Of a DNA stretch of 64,000 bases, positions 42,648 to 51,642 are shown piece after piece (the first letter of the stretch is position 1; every line of letters begins with the position of its first letter). This DNA comes from Facklamia sp050409585 (GTDB lineage Bacteria > Bacillota > Bacilli > Lactobacillales > Aerococcaceae), in contig NZ_JBNUPE010000004.1 of assembly GCF_050409585.1 (NCBI RefSeq), positions 62,001-126,000 on the forward strand. The letters are read 5' to 3'. The notes under the pieces were generated by a model that was not told the origin of the DNA, searched no databases, and saw only the letters and a list, made by a program, of their open reading frames with translations. Position numbers and translations under genes: made by a program.

Positions 42648-43847
42648 ATGAGTAAATTTATAAGTAGTTATCTTGATTGGTCTCCTCAAAAAATTCAGAA
42701 GTTTCGCAAAACAGTATTAACTTGGTACGATGAAGAAGGGCGAGACTTACCATGGCGCCACAGCAAAGATCCCTATCAAATTTGGGTCAGTGAGATTATG
42801 CTGCAACAAACGCAAGTGAATACGGTTATCCCTTACTATGAGCGTTTTATAGACGAGTTACCAACTATTCAAGCTTTAGCTCAAAGTTCTGAAGAACAAC
42901 TGCATCAGCTATGGCAAGGCTTAGGCTATTATTCAAGGGTAAGAAATATGCAATTTGCTGCTAAACAAATTATGAATGATTATGATGGCATCATGCCAAA
43001 AACCATGAAGGAGCTATTAAGTTTAAAAGGTATTGGACCTTATACAGCAGCAGCTATCGGATCGATTGCCTTTGGTTTAGTTGAGCCTGCCATTGATGGC
43101 AATTTAATGCGTATTATCGCTCGCTTATTTGAAGTAGAGGAAGATATTGGTCAAGCAAAAAACCGTAAAGTTTTTAAAGCCATATTAGACCCTCTGATTG
43201 ACCCCAAACGACCGGGTGACTTTAATCAAGCTTTGATGGATATTGGAGCTACCGTTATGACACCAAGCAATTACCGGCCTGAAAACCATATCTTAGAAGA
43301 ATTTGATCAATCTTATCAAAATGGAACGAGTCATCTTTATCCAGTTAAACATAAGAAGACTAAGCAGATAAGACAAGAATGGCTTGCTTATAAAATTATA
43401 AATAAAGAAGGGAAAGTTTTAATGCGTCAGCATCAAACCGGAGAATTATTGTTCGGCTTATGGCACTATCCTTTAGTAGAAGTCGATTTGCTAGCTTTAA
43501 AAGATGCAAATGAAGTTAAAGAGGCATTCTTTTATACTTATCTCAAGCCAGATGAAATGGTAATGGAATCTGTTGTAGAAGAAATTCAGCAATACTTTAA
43601 AGTCAAGATAGAAAAGCTTACTCCAGCAATAAAACATGTTTTTAGCCATCGAATTTGGCAAGTTGGCATTTTAGCGGTCAATTTTGAAAGTAGTGGACAG
43701 CAATTACTTGATCAGCTTCATCTAAATGATAGTAGCTTTCGGTGGGTAGCAGAGAGTGATATAAGTCAATTGGCCTTGTCCTCACTGCAGATAAAATTAT
43801 TAGATAGTAATAAAGCATCTTCTAATGATGACTTACGACTTTTTTAA
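42648..43847 (+). CDS. mutY: A/G-specific adenine glycosylase MutY, clusterless
   Basis: This 399-residue glycosylase removes adenine opposite 8-oxoguanine. Catalytic Glu49 lies in SEIMLQQTQVN, the helix-hairpin-helix is LLSLKGIGPYTAAAIG (about 123-138) and Asp150 is in EPAIDGNLMR. After FNQALMDIGATVMTPSN, where MutY normally has the C-x6-C-x2-C-x5-C iron-sulfur ligands, there is no cysteine; in fact I see none in the whole protein. The C-terminal NUDIX-like 8-oxoG recognition domain is present. Clusterless MutY is known in some lactic acid bacteria. Confidence 0.92.
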   Translation: MSKFISSYLDWSPQKIQKFRKTVLTWYDEEGRDLPWRHSKDPYQIWVSEIMLQQTQVNTVIPYYERFIDELPTIQALAQSSEEQLHQLWQGLGYYSRVRNMQFAAKQIMNDYDGIMPKTMKELLSLKGIGPYTAAAIGSIAFGLVEPAIDGNLMRIIARLFEVEEDIGQAKNRKVFKAILDPLIDPKRPGDFNQALMDIGATVMTPSNYRPENHILEEFDQSYQNGTSHLYPVKHKKTKQIRQEWLAYKIINKEGKVLMRQHQTGELLFGLWHYPLVEVDLLALKDANEVKEAFFYTYLKPDEMVMESVVEEIQQYFKVKIEKLTPAIKHVFSHRIWQVGILAVNFESSGQQLLDQLHLNDSSFRWVAESDISQLALSSLQIKLLDSNKASSNDDLRLF

Positions 43848-43881
43848 ATGATGCATCAAACAAATAAGTTTTAAAAAATTT

Positions 43882-43914
43882 AGACCCCTAGCAAAAAGAG
43901 CTAGAGGTCTTTTG
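43882..43914. terminator. Terminator between convergent genes
   Basis: AGACCCCTAGC (43882-43892) pairs with GCTAGAGGTCT (43900-43910, one mismatch), followed by TTTG. Confidence 0.75.
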
Positions 43915-43938
43915 ATTACAAACGATATATTTTAATTA

Positions 43939-44505
43939 TTAAAAGTCATAGGCTTCTTCTTCTTTTTGTCGTTTTAATTCCATAGCTTGGCTAAATAATA
44001 AAGTATCTTTAATTAAACCATCTAAACGGTAATGGATGTTTTGATTAATTATTTCACCTTGATGATAGTCAGCTTCTTCAATAAAGACATAAGAAGGAAT
44101 AACCATAGCTTTCATATATGAAAGTATAGGCTTCAATTGATATTCGGCAATTAAGTAGTGTTTAGGACTACCTGCTGTAATCACCATTCCAACTGTCTTG
44201 TCTCTTAAAGCATTTTGTGGAAAAAGATCGAAAATATTTTTAAGTGTGGCTGGGATGGAGGCTTGGAAGATTGGACTACCAATTATGATAGCATCAGCTT
44301 CCATGATTGCTTTTGTAACATAAGCACTATCGCCAGTAAGTTCAACATAGTGATGACCATCCGCGAATTCAATATCTTTTTCAGCTAGATCAATCAACTC
44401 CACATCAAAGTCTGAATAGTTTGTTTGAATAATCTCTTTAGTGAGGTTCATAGCAATGCGAGTTTTACTACCCATCTTCGAACCAGAAAGTAAAATTAAT
44501 CTCAT
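43939..44505 (-). CDS. NAD(P)H-dependent FMN reductase
   Basis: This 188-residue flavodoxin-fold protein has the FMN-phosphate loop LLSGSKMGSKTRIAMN (about 4-19) and AIIIGSPIFQASIPATLKNI (about 72-91), hallmark of NADPH-dependent FMN reductases, and GMVITAGSPKHYL. Its start codon overlaps the stop of the upstream luciferase-like monooxygenase gene by one base. It most likely supplies reduced FMN to that monooxygenase, a two-component arrangement seen in the CE1758/CE1759-type pairs. Confidence 0.85.
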   Translation of the reverse strand: MRLILLSGSKMGSKTRIAMNLTKEIIQTNYSDFDVELIDLAEKDIEFADGHHYVELTGDSAYVTKAIMEADAIIIGSPIFQASIPATLKNIFDLFPQNALRDKTVGMVITAGSPKHYLIAEYQLKPILSYMKAMVIPSYVFIEEADYHQGEIINQNIHYRLDGLIKDTLLFSQAMELKRQKEEEAYDF

Positions 44506-45644
44506 TATTCCACTTCCTTTTCCTTGGTCAATTCTTGGACCGTCTCTCTAAATTTAGCGTGATCGGTTGGCTCAGCTTGATCGGCAGCTTTTTGACCAGT
44601 ATAGCGGCGAACAGCGGGTAAAACTTTAGCCTCTAAAAGTTCTAAGTTCTTCATTAGATGTTCGAAAGGAATTCCACCAAAATCAATTTGAGCCACATAA
44701 CGGCTGATACCGAAAGTTTCATATTGATAGAGAATTTTCTCAACGATTTCTTGCGGACTTCCAACGTTAAGAATATCATTAAGGTTTTCTGATTGGGCAA
44801 AAGCTCGCTTAGGAAATTCTTGACCATTTGAGAAGGTAAAGCCTTTAGAAATGAAAGTATAGGCTTCTTGTCTGGCTTTTTGTGAAGTTTCAGCTACGTA
44901 TAGCATTCCAGCAGTTGCCACAGGGAAATCTTGGCTTTGATAGCCACTTTCTTCTAAGGCTTCCCGATAAGACTGAATATTAGCTAAATGAATATCGACT
45001 GGTCCAGTTAAATGTGCTAAGAAGATAGGGGCTCCTTGACGTCCGGCTTGAATAGCAGATGTGCGATGGCCACCAACTGCGCGCCAAATTGTCAGTTTAC
45101 GATTTTGATAAGGTCGAGGTAGAATGGAAGCATTCTTCAAAGGTGCTCTAAATTCTCCCTCCCAATTTATAATTAAATCTTCATTAATCTGACGTAAAAG
45201 TTCAAATTTTTCTTCGAATAAGGCTTCATAATCGCGCATATTATAGCCTAATAAATCAAAAAGACCTACACGTGAAGCGCGTCCTGCAATGATCTCCATT
45301 CTTCCTTTTGAAATAAGATCCAGGGTAGCAAAATCTTCAAAGATGCGAACGGGATCTGAAGTTGAAACGATGGTTGCAGCAGAAGAAAGTTTAATTTTAG
45401 AAGTTGCTTGAGCAATAGCTGCTAAGATAACTGTATGCGCTTGGCTAGTAAAATAAGGTTGGTGACTTTCACCGACACTAAAAAGATCTAAGCCAGCCGC
45501 TTCTGCTTCAATACCATAACGAATAATTTCATTGACTCTTTGTTCTTGTGAAATACGGTCGCCAGTAATTGGATGAGGTACATGATCACCTAAAGTATAT
45601 ATACCAATTTCTAGTGGTTTTTTGGGGGAAGTGCTTGAATTCAT
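44505..45644 (-). CDS. Luciferase-like FMN-dependent monooxygenase
   Basis: This 379-residue LLM-class oxidoreductase has IRYGIEAEAAGLDLFSVGES (about 41-60), ILAAIAQATSKIKLSSAATI, RMEIIAGRASRVGLFDLLGY and a C-terminal TIM-barrel end (GSPQEIVEKILYQYETFGI). It uses reduced FMN and oxygen on an unidentified substrate. The next gene encodes an FMN reductase with a one-base overlap. The pair looks like the CE1758/CE1759 two-component system known in actinobacteria and lactobacilli; that name is from memory. Confidence 0.85.
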   Translation of the reverse strand: MNSSTSPKKPLEIGIYTLGDHVPHPITGDRISQEQRVNEIIRYGIEAEAAGLDLFSVGESHQPYFTSQAHTVILAAIAQATSKIKLSSAATIVSTSDPVRIFEDFATLDLISKGRMEIIAGRASRVGLFDLLGYNMRDYEALFEEKFELLRQINEDLIINWEGEFRAPLKNASILPRPYQNRKLTIWRAVGGHRTSAIQAGRQGAPIFLAHLTGPVDIHLANIQSYREALEESGYQSQDFPVATAGMLYVAETSQKARQEAYTFISKGFTFSNGQEFPKRAFAQSENLNDILNVGSPQEIVEKILYQYETFGISRYVAQIDFGGIPFEHLMKNLELLEAKVLPAVRRYTGQKAADQAEPTDHAKFRETVQELTKEKEVE

Positions 45645-45845
45645 AATAAGCTTCCTTTCTTTTTTTTATTGAACAAATTATAGCATAAATCTCGAATTTT
45701 AGGAAATAATTTATTTTAAGGAGAGAATAAGCTTTCTCTTATAAAATGAAATTTGCTCCCATAAAGACAAGCGAGTATGATATAATATTCAAGGAAAAGT
45801 TGATAGCCGAATGGCTAATTATTTACACAATAGAAAGTAGGTTCA

Positions 45846-46394
45846 GTGATGAAGCAGCCCAGAGAAGGTGAATTCATTACTGTTAAAAGTTATAAACACG
45901 ATGGTTCTTTGCATCGAACATGGCGCGATACGATGGTTTTAAAGACCAGTGAGCAGTCTATTATTGGGTGCAATGATCATACTTTAGTGATCGAATCAGA
46001 TGGTCGTCGATGGGTGACACGAGAAGCTGCAATTGTATATTACCATCAACATTTTTGGTTTAATATTGTAGCGATGATTCGTAAAAGAGGTGTCACTTAT
46101 TATTGTAATCTTGCCTCTCCATATGTTATGGACAAGGAAGCGTTAAAATATATTGATTATGATCTTGATATAAAAATGTTTCCAGATGGTGAGAAGCGAT
46201 TGTTAGATTTAGATGAGTATGAAGTACATAGTCGACGTTATAATTATCCAGTCGAAATTGATCGCATTTTGAAATATAACATTCAAGAGCTGGTCCGTTG
46301 GATTGAGGAAAAAAAAGGTCCTTTTAATCCGGCCTTTATCGATATTTGGTATGAACGTTATTGTCAATTGTCACATCGCAAACGTTATAAATAG
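45846..46394 (+). CDS. DUF402-family nucleoside tri/diphosphatase (Ntdp)
   Basis: This 182-residue protein matches the DUF402/Ntdp family of Firmicutes (homologue of staphylococcal Sav1486 and B. subtilis YgaC-like proteins). Landmarks are SYKHDGSLHRTWRDTMVLKT, WFNIVAMIRKRGVTYYCNLA, YVMDKEALKYIDYDLDIKMF and DEYEVHSRRYNYP, which provide acidic metal ligands. It hydrolyses nucleoside tri- and diphosphates. The start is GTG 45846 or the adjacent ATG 45849; neither has a strong ribosome site. A terminator follows. Confidence 0.87.
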   Translation: MMKQPREGEFITVKSYKHDGSLHRTWRDTMVLKTSEQSIIGCNDHTLVIESDGRRWVTREAAIVYYHQHFWFNIVAMIRKRGVTYYCNLASPYVMDKEALKYIDYDLDIKMFPDGEKRLLDLDEYEVHSRRYNYPVEIDRILKYNIQELVRWIEEKKGPFNPAFIDIWYERYCQLSHRKRYK

Positions 46395-46432
46395 TTAATA
46401 GTAGAATTCACTGAGAGAGATTTTGTGTAAAA

Positions 46433-46478
46433 CGCAATAGAAGCGATAGTAAATCGTTATTCTATTGCTTTTTTTTAA
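46433..46478 (+). terminator. Rho-independent terminator
   Basis: GCAATAGAA (46434-46442) pairs with TTCTATTGC (46460-46468) with an inner CGAT/ATCG stem, followed by eight or more Ts. Confidence 0.85.
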
Positions 46479-46502
46479 AATAAAGGATGAGAGAGTGAAG
46501 GT

Positions 46503-48389
46503 ATGTATACAAAAGAGAGGATTAAAGAATTAGATCAAATGGCATATTTAGGTGCATTAGGAGCTATCTATTCACCTGATAAAACAGTATTTAAAGTATG
46601 GGCACCAACTGCTCGCTCCATCCAATTAATTGTTTTTGAAGGTTATTATGGTCAAGTTAAAGATGAACACCTCATGGTTAAGCAAGGCCCTGTATTCCAA
46701 ATAGAATTAGCAGGGGACCATCATCAAACAACCTACCGCTTTCGTATTGATTTCAAAGACGGGAGCCAAAAGGAAACAATCGATCCATACGCTCGAGCAT
46801 GTACAGTTAATGGTAGGAGATCAGTCGTAGTTGATTTGAAAAAAACCAATCCAGCAGGCTGGTCGAAAAGGATGCCGTCTTTTCCTCGAGACGAAGCTAT
46901 GGTTATTTATGAAGTGAATGTACGCGACTTAACGATTCAAGGCGAATCTGGCATTACTGATAGAGGAAAGTATCTAGGATTGACTCAAACCGACACACGA
47001 AATCCTGAAGGGGATTCCACAGGGTTAGACTATCTAAGTGAGTTGGGAGTGACCCATTTAGAATTTTTACCTCTTTTCGATTTTGACTCTATCGATGAAA
47101 CCTTTGAGCAACCAAATGAATATAATTGGGGTTACGATCCTTATAACTACAATATTCCAGAAGGCTCTTACGCAACAGATCCTTATGATCCTATTGTTAG
47201 AATTAAAGAATTAAAACAAATGATTCATGCTATTCATCAAAAAGGGATGCGTGTCATTATGGATGTTGTTTATAATCATGTCTACCAAGTTGAAAACCAT
47301 CCTCTCCACTTAACAGTCCCGCACTATTATTTTCGCTATGACCAATCTGGACAGTTAACTAATGGCAGTGGCGTGGGAAATGATACAGCATCTGAACGTG
47401 TGATGATGCAAAAGTTCATCGTAGACTCTGTTCAATACTGGGCAAGTGAATTTCATATCGATGGATTTCGCTTTGATTTAATGGGTTTGCATGATATTGA
47501 GAGTTTAAAAGCTGTTCGAGAAGCTCTTGATGCAATTGACCCTAGTATAATTATTTTAGGTGAGGGTTGGGATATGGCTAGTCCCATTCCACCAGATCAA
47601 AAAGCTAATTTAAATAATGCTTATAAAATGCCTAGAATAGCTCAATTTAATGATGGGATCCGAGAGGCTATAAAAGGGAATGATTTTAATCCTGAGGCAA
47701 GGGGGTTTATTAATGGTGCTTGGTACATGGAAGAACCACTAGTTAATAATTTTCTAGCTCGCTATGATTCTGAAAAATTTAATAATCCCATGCAAGTGAT
47801 TCAATATTGTGAAGCACACGATAATTATACACTCTATGATCGGTTAATGATGGCTGACCCTTATCATCTACCGGAAATTATTATAAAAAAACAGCAATTA
47901 GGATTGGCTTTAGTCTTGCTAGCCCAAGGGATTCCCTTTATTCATGCTGGTCAAGAATTTTTAAGAAGCAAGCAAGGAGTCAGAGATTCTTATAACCGAC
48001 CAGATGCTATTAATCAAATCGATTGGTCTCTAATGACTCAACATTGTAAAACGGTGGAATTCGTAAAGGGTTTAATTCAATTAAGAAAAGAAGAGCCTCT
48101 TCTACGCCAAACTAGCTATGAGAGCTTACGTTGTTCGACAGAAGTAATTCAAGCTTCAGACCAAATCATGGCGGTTCGTTATGCCGGTAAAAGCTATGAT
48201 CTCTTGTTAATGTTTAATGGTGGTGAAGAATATGCGCACTTTAATGTTCCTTTAGGCAATTATACGATGTTAGTTTACGATGATGTTGTTGATCTTGAAG
48301 AAAATGAATATCTTAATCAAATTAAATCGATTAATTTGCTTCCATATTCAACGACGGTTATTAAACGTTTAAAAAAGAGAACAAAATAA
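46503..48389 (+). CDS. pulA: Type I pullulanase (intracellular debranching enzyme)
   Basis: This 628-residue glycoside hydrolase family 13 enzyme cleaves alpha-1,6 links in pullulan, glycogen or limit dextrins. It has an N-terminal CBM48 (FKVWAPTARSIQLIVFE), the type I signature YNWGYDPYNYN (about 205-215), MDVVYNHVY, nucleophile Asp in DGFRFDLMGLHD, acid Glu in ILGEGWDM and CEAHDNYTLYD. No signal peptide is present, so it acts inside the cell on imported or stored glucans. ATG 46503 has only a weak upstream purine stretch. No other glycogen gene is adjacent. Confidence 0.92.
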   Translation: MYTKERIKELDQMAYLGALGAIYSPDKTVFKVWAPTARSIQLIVFEGYYGQVKDEHLMVKQGPVFQIELAGDHHQTTYRFRIDFKDGSQKETIDPYARACTVNGRRSVVVDLKKTNPAGWSKRMPSFPRDEAMVIYEVNVRDLTIQGESGITDRGKYLGLTQTDTRNPEGDSTGLDYLSELGVTHLEFLPLFDFDSIDETFEQPNEYNWGYDPYNYNIPEGSYATDPYDPIVRIKELKQMIHAIHQKGMRVIMDVVYNHVYQVENHPLHLTVPHYYFRYDQSGQLTNGSGVGNDTASERVMMQKFIVDSVQYWASEFHIDGFRFDLMGLHDIESLKAVREALDAIDPSIIILGEGWDMASPIPPDQKANLNNAYKMPRIAQFNDGIREAIKGNDFNPEARGFINGAWYMEEPLVNNFLARYDSEKFNNPMQVIQYCEAHDNYTLYDRLMMADPYHLPEIIIKKQQLGLALVLLAQGIPFIHAGQEFLRSKQGVRDSYNRPDAINQIDWSLMTQHCKTVEFVKGLIQLRKEEPLLRQTSYESLRCSTEVIQASDQIMAVRYAGKSYDLLLMFNGGEEYAHFNVPLGNYTMLVYDDVVDLEENEYLNQIKSINLLPYSTTVIKRLKKRTK

Positions 48390-48400
48390 ATATAATTCAA

Positions 48401-48437
48401 AAGAGCGTGAAGATTCCTTTTAATCCTTACGCTTTTT
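48401..48437 (+). terminator. Rho-independent terminator
   Basis: AGCGTGAAGATT (about 48403-48414) pairs imperfectly with AATCCTTACGCT (48422-48433), followed by six Ts. It ends the pullulanase transcript. Confidence 0.75.
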
Positions 48438-48449
48438 TGTGTGAAGTTT

Positions 48450-48478
48450 TTGACATTTAGTCGTGCTTAGTGTAAGTT
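48450..48478 (+). promoter_or_regulatory. Promoter of glmS
   Basis: A perfect -35 TTGACA (48450-48455) is 17 bases from TAAGTT (48473-48478), about 40 bases before the glmS ribozyme. Confidence 0.6.
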
Positions 48479-48518
48479 TAATAGGCTTTCAGAAAATATA
48501 AAAGGAGACTAAAATTGG

Positions 48519-48655
48519 ATAGCGCCAGACCTATTGAAATAGGTGACGAGGATGAGTTTATCGAATTTTCGGCGGATGACTCAAGGCTGTGCAGTCTTTA
48601 AGAATAGTTAAAACAAGATCGCGAGAACTTGGACAGAGTCTATTCTATGCACCGA
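48519..48655 (+). ncRNA. glmS ribozyme: glmS ribozyme/riboswitch
   Basis: The stretch AGCGCCAGACC at 48521, a short P1 hairpin (CCTATT-gaa-ATAGG), GACGAGGATGAGTTTATCGA (48545-48564), TTTCGGCGGATGACT (48567-48581), and a 3' part with AAAACAAGATCGCGAGAACTT (around 48610) reproduce the conserved core of the glucosamine-6-phosphate-activated ribozyme. Self-cleavage is expected between A48521 and G48522. It lies in the leader of the glmS gene, exactly as in Bacillus, and lowers glmS expression when GlcN6P is abundant. The promoter TTGACA-17-TAAGTT is just upstream. Confidence 0.93.
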
Positions 48656-48690
48656 AAGCATAAAATATTGAAAGAAATGAGGCGTATTTT

Positions 48691-50481
48691 ATGTGCGGAA
48701 TTGTTGGATTTATTGGTGAAGGAAATGTACAAAGAATTATACTTGATGGATTGGCAAAATTAGAATACCGTGGTTATGATTCGGCCGGACTTTATCTTTT
48801 AGATCAAGAAGGTAGGGGGCATCTTTTTAAAGAGAAAGGTAGAATTGCCGACCTTGAAAGGGCAATAAATCAAGAATTTAACTCTAGTATTGGTATTGGT
48901 CACACACGGTGGGCAACCCACGGTCCTGCTAATAGAGAAAATGCTCACCCCCATCAATCTAATTCTGATCGCTTTACTTTAGTCCATAATGGTGTGATTG
49001 AAAACTATTTAGACTTAAAGAAAACTTACTTAAGTGAAGTATCATTAAAGTCACAAACAGACACAGAAGTAATTGTTGCTTTAATTGCTTACTTCTCACA
49101 AGAAGGAATATCTACCAAAGAAGCATTAAAAAAGGTGCTTCAATTGATAGAAGGCTCTTATGCTATTGGATTAATTGATAAAGAAGACCCCACAACTCTT
49201 TATGCTGCTAAGAAAAAATCACCATTATTAGTGGGCATGGGAAACGATTTCAATGTAATTGCATCGGATGCAATGGCAACGATTGATTTGACCAGTGAAT
49301 ATATTGAAATTCACGACGGTGAATTATTGATGATTCAATCGGATGGCATTTTAATTGAGGACTTATCGGGTCAAGTCATTGACCGTTCTTCTTATATTGC
49401 AGACTTAGATGCTAGTGATCTTGATAAAGGAACTTATCCGCACTATATGCTTAAAGAAATGGATGAGCAAGCTGCTGTAGTTCGTAAAAATATTCTTTAT
49501 TATCAGAATCAAGATAGTGAATTTACTATTGAAGCTGACCTTTTATCTGAAATTAAGCAAGCGGATCGTCTTTATATTTTAGCTTGTGGGACTTCTTATC
49601 ATGCAGGTTTAGTAGGTAAAGTGATGATTGAAGACTTGGCGAAAATACCAGTGGAAGTTCATCTTTCATCAGAGTTTTCTTATCACTTGCCGCTATTAAG
49701 TCAAAGACCTTTCTTTATATTTATTTCTCAATCAGGCGAAACAGCTGATAGTCGACAAGCTTTAGTGAAAGTCAATGAATTAAACTATCCATCTTTAACT
49801 ATAACTAATGTCAAGGGATCTACTCTCTCGAGAGAATCGGATTATACACTTTTATTGAATGCAGGACCGGAAATTGCTGTGGCTTCTACAAAGGCTTATA
49901 CAGCTCAATTAACAGTCTTAGCGATTTTAGCAGATGTTCTTGCAAGCCAAAAGGATTTCTCAATGAAACATGAGTTATCATTAGTTTCTCAAGCCATTGA
50001 AAGGGTTCTTACTCAAAAAGAGGCTTTAAATTCTTGGGTAAAAAATGGACTTGCAGATAAAGTGCATGCTTTCTATTTAGGGCGTCATATGGATTATTTA
50101 GTAGCCATGGAAGCAGCTCTTAAACTAAAAGAAATCTCATACATTCACACCGAAGCTTTTGCTTCAGGAGAATTAAAACATGGAACAATTGCTTTAATAG
50201 AAGAGGGAACGCCTGTTACTGCATTAATAACTGACCCAGTAACAGCTTCCATTACGCGGTCTAGTTTAGAAGAAGTGAAAGCGCGCGGAGCCAAAACGTT
50301 TGTAATAGCAAGTGAACCATACGCAAGTGAAGGAGACTTTGTTCTTCCATCTGTGCATCCGCTCTTAACTCCAATTGTGAGTGTGGTTGCTTGCCAAATG
50401 ATTGCCTATTTAGCAACAGTTGAACGGGGGCTTGATGTAGATAAACCACGTAATTTAGCTAAATCGGTAACGGTGGAGTAA
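48691..50481 (+). CDS. glmS: Glutamine-fructose-6-phosphate aminotransferase
   Basis: This 596-residue enzyme makes glucosamine-6-phosphate, the first step of UDP-GlcNAc synthesis for the cell wall. MCGIVGFIG at the start exposes the Cys2 glutaminase nucleophile; HTRWATHG, NGVIENY and two SIS domains (LACGTSYHAG, FISQSGETADS, GPEIAVASTKAYTAQ) follow, and the C-terminus LAKSVTVE is conserved. ATG 48691 follows a GAGGCG site. The leader contains the glmS ribozyme, so feedback by product is at the RNA level. Confidence 0.96.
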   Translation: MCGIVGFIGEGNVQRIILDGLAKLEYRGYDSAGLYLLDQEGRGHLFKEKGRIADLERAINQEFNSSIGIGHTRWATHGPANRENAHPHQSNSDRFTLVHNGVIENYLDLKKTYLSEVSLKSQTDTEVIVALIAYFSQEGISTKEALKKVLQLIEGSYAIGLIDKEDPTTLYAAKKKSPLLVGMGNDFNVIASDAMATIDLTSEYIEIHDGELLMIQSDGILIEDLSGQVIDRSSYIADLDASDLDKGTYPHYMLKEMDEQAAVVRKNILYYQNQDSEFTIEADLLSEIKQADRLYILACGTSYHAGLVGKVMIEDLAKIPVEVHLSSEFSYHLPLLSQRPFFIFISQSGETADSRQALVKVNELNYPSLTITNVKGSTLSRESDYTLLLNAGPEIAVASTKAYTAQLTVLAILADVLASQKDFSMKHELSLVSQAIERVLTQKEALNSWVKNGLADKVHAFYLGRHMDYLVAMEAALKLKEISYIHTEAFASGELKHGTIALIEEGTPVTALITDPVTASITRSSLEEVKARGAKTFVIASEPYASEGDFVLPSVHPLLTPIVSVVACQMIAYLATVERGLDVDKPRNLAKSVTVE

Positions 50482-50613
50482 TTTATAAAAAAGATGAGAA
50501 ATGACTGAGGTTTTATCCACAGAAATTTAATTAAAAAGTCATCTGAAGGTTCTGTTTTTTAAATCGAATAAACGCTATAATAGATAATGAAATATAAAAT
50601 TAGGAGCGAATAA

Positions 50614-51519
50614 ATGAAACCGTCAATTTCAAAACTTCAGCTACAGGTGAAACCATGGGCACTTGCCTATTCCATCTTTATGGTTACTTTAGGCTGTCTC
50701 GTCTATGCTGCTGGGGTAAACAGTTTTGTAATCCCCAATCATTTTGGTAATGGTGGAGTGGCAGGTATCGCGATTATCTTAAAATATATCAAGGATATTC
50801 CTACTGGGACCACAAACCTCATTATAAATTCTTTTATTCTATTGATTGGTTATCGATTTCTTGAAAAACGTACATTAATTTTTACAATTTATGCCATGAT
50901 TGTAACCTCCTGGGCTTTAAACACTGTCTTTCCACCTGTTTTTATTTCAGAAAACCGGCTAATTTCGGCAATGGCAGGCGGAGTTGTAATGGGTATTGGT
51001 TTAGGATTAATTCTTAAAGGACATGGTTCTTCGGCTGGAACAGATATTATCGCCATGATTTTAAAGAAATACCTTGGGATTAATTTTGCCACAGCTACCT
51101 TTTTATTAAACATGTCAATTGTCTTAGCTTCTGGGTTTGTTATAGGTGCTGAAAACACTATTGTTACTATTTTTATGAAATTTTTAACCTCAGCTGCCTT
51201 AGAATTTGTTACGGATGGCTTTAGTCGTCGGAAGGCAATGTTAATTATTACTAAAGAACCAGAACAAGTTTGTCAGATGATTACCGAAGAAATTGCAAGA
51301 GGGATCACTGTTTTCAGAGCTTATGGTTATTACACCCATAAGGAAAAAGAAGTGTTATATATTGTTGTATCTAAACAGCAAGTGGTGAAAATAGAGCGAC
51401 ATATTGCTTCAATTGATCCAAATGCTTTTGTTACAGTTAGTGATGTTCAAGAAGTTATTGGACAAGGATTTACTTTTTATAATCCTAATAATAAAAATCG
51501 CCGTTTTTACGATGAATAA
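50614..51519 (+). CDS. YitT-family membrane protein (DUF161/DUF2179)
   Basis: This 301-residue protein has five to six N-terminal membrane helices (about 20-195; NSFVIPNHFGNGGVAGIAII and GHGSSAGTDIIAMIL are the YitT signature) and a C-terminal DUF2179 domain (VCQMITEEIARGITVFRAYG, GYYTHKEKEVLYIVV). The transported molecule, if any, is unknown. ATG 50614 follows TAGGAGCG. A weak hairpin follows at 51528-51557. Confidence 0.88.
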   Translation: MKPSISKLQLQVKPWALAYSIFMVTLGCLVYAAGVNSFVIPNHFGNGGVAGIAIILKYIKDIPTGTTNLIINSFILLIGYRFLEKRTLIFTIYAMIVTSWALNTVFPPVFISENRLISAMAGGVVMGIGLGLILKGHGSSAGTDIIAMILKKYLGINFATATFLLNMSIVLASGFVIGAENTIVTIFMKFLTSAALEFVTDGFSRRKAMLIITKEPEQVCQMITEEIARGITVFRAYGYYTHKEKEVLYIVVSKQQVVKIERHIASIDPNAFVTVSDVQEVIGQGFTFYNPNNKNRRFYDE

Positions 51520-51527
51520 TAAAAGAA

Positions 51528-51557
51528 CTCGTCTTCAAAATTGGAAGGCGATTTTTT
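51528..51557 (+). terminator. Probable Rho-independent terminator
   Basis: CGTCTTC (51531-51537) pairs with GAAGGCG (51544-51550) including one G-T pair, followed by ATTTTTT. Confidence 0.6.
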
Positions 51558-51642
51558 GGACGAGATAAAAATTAGAGTCAATTTTATAATACTGTGAGCT
51601 AATTATGCTATGTATTCTTTAATGAATGACGGAGGGAAAATG

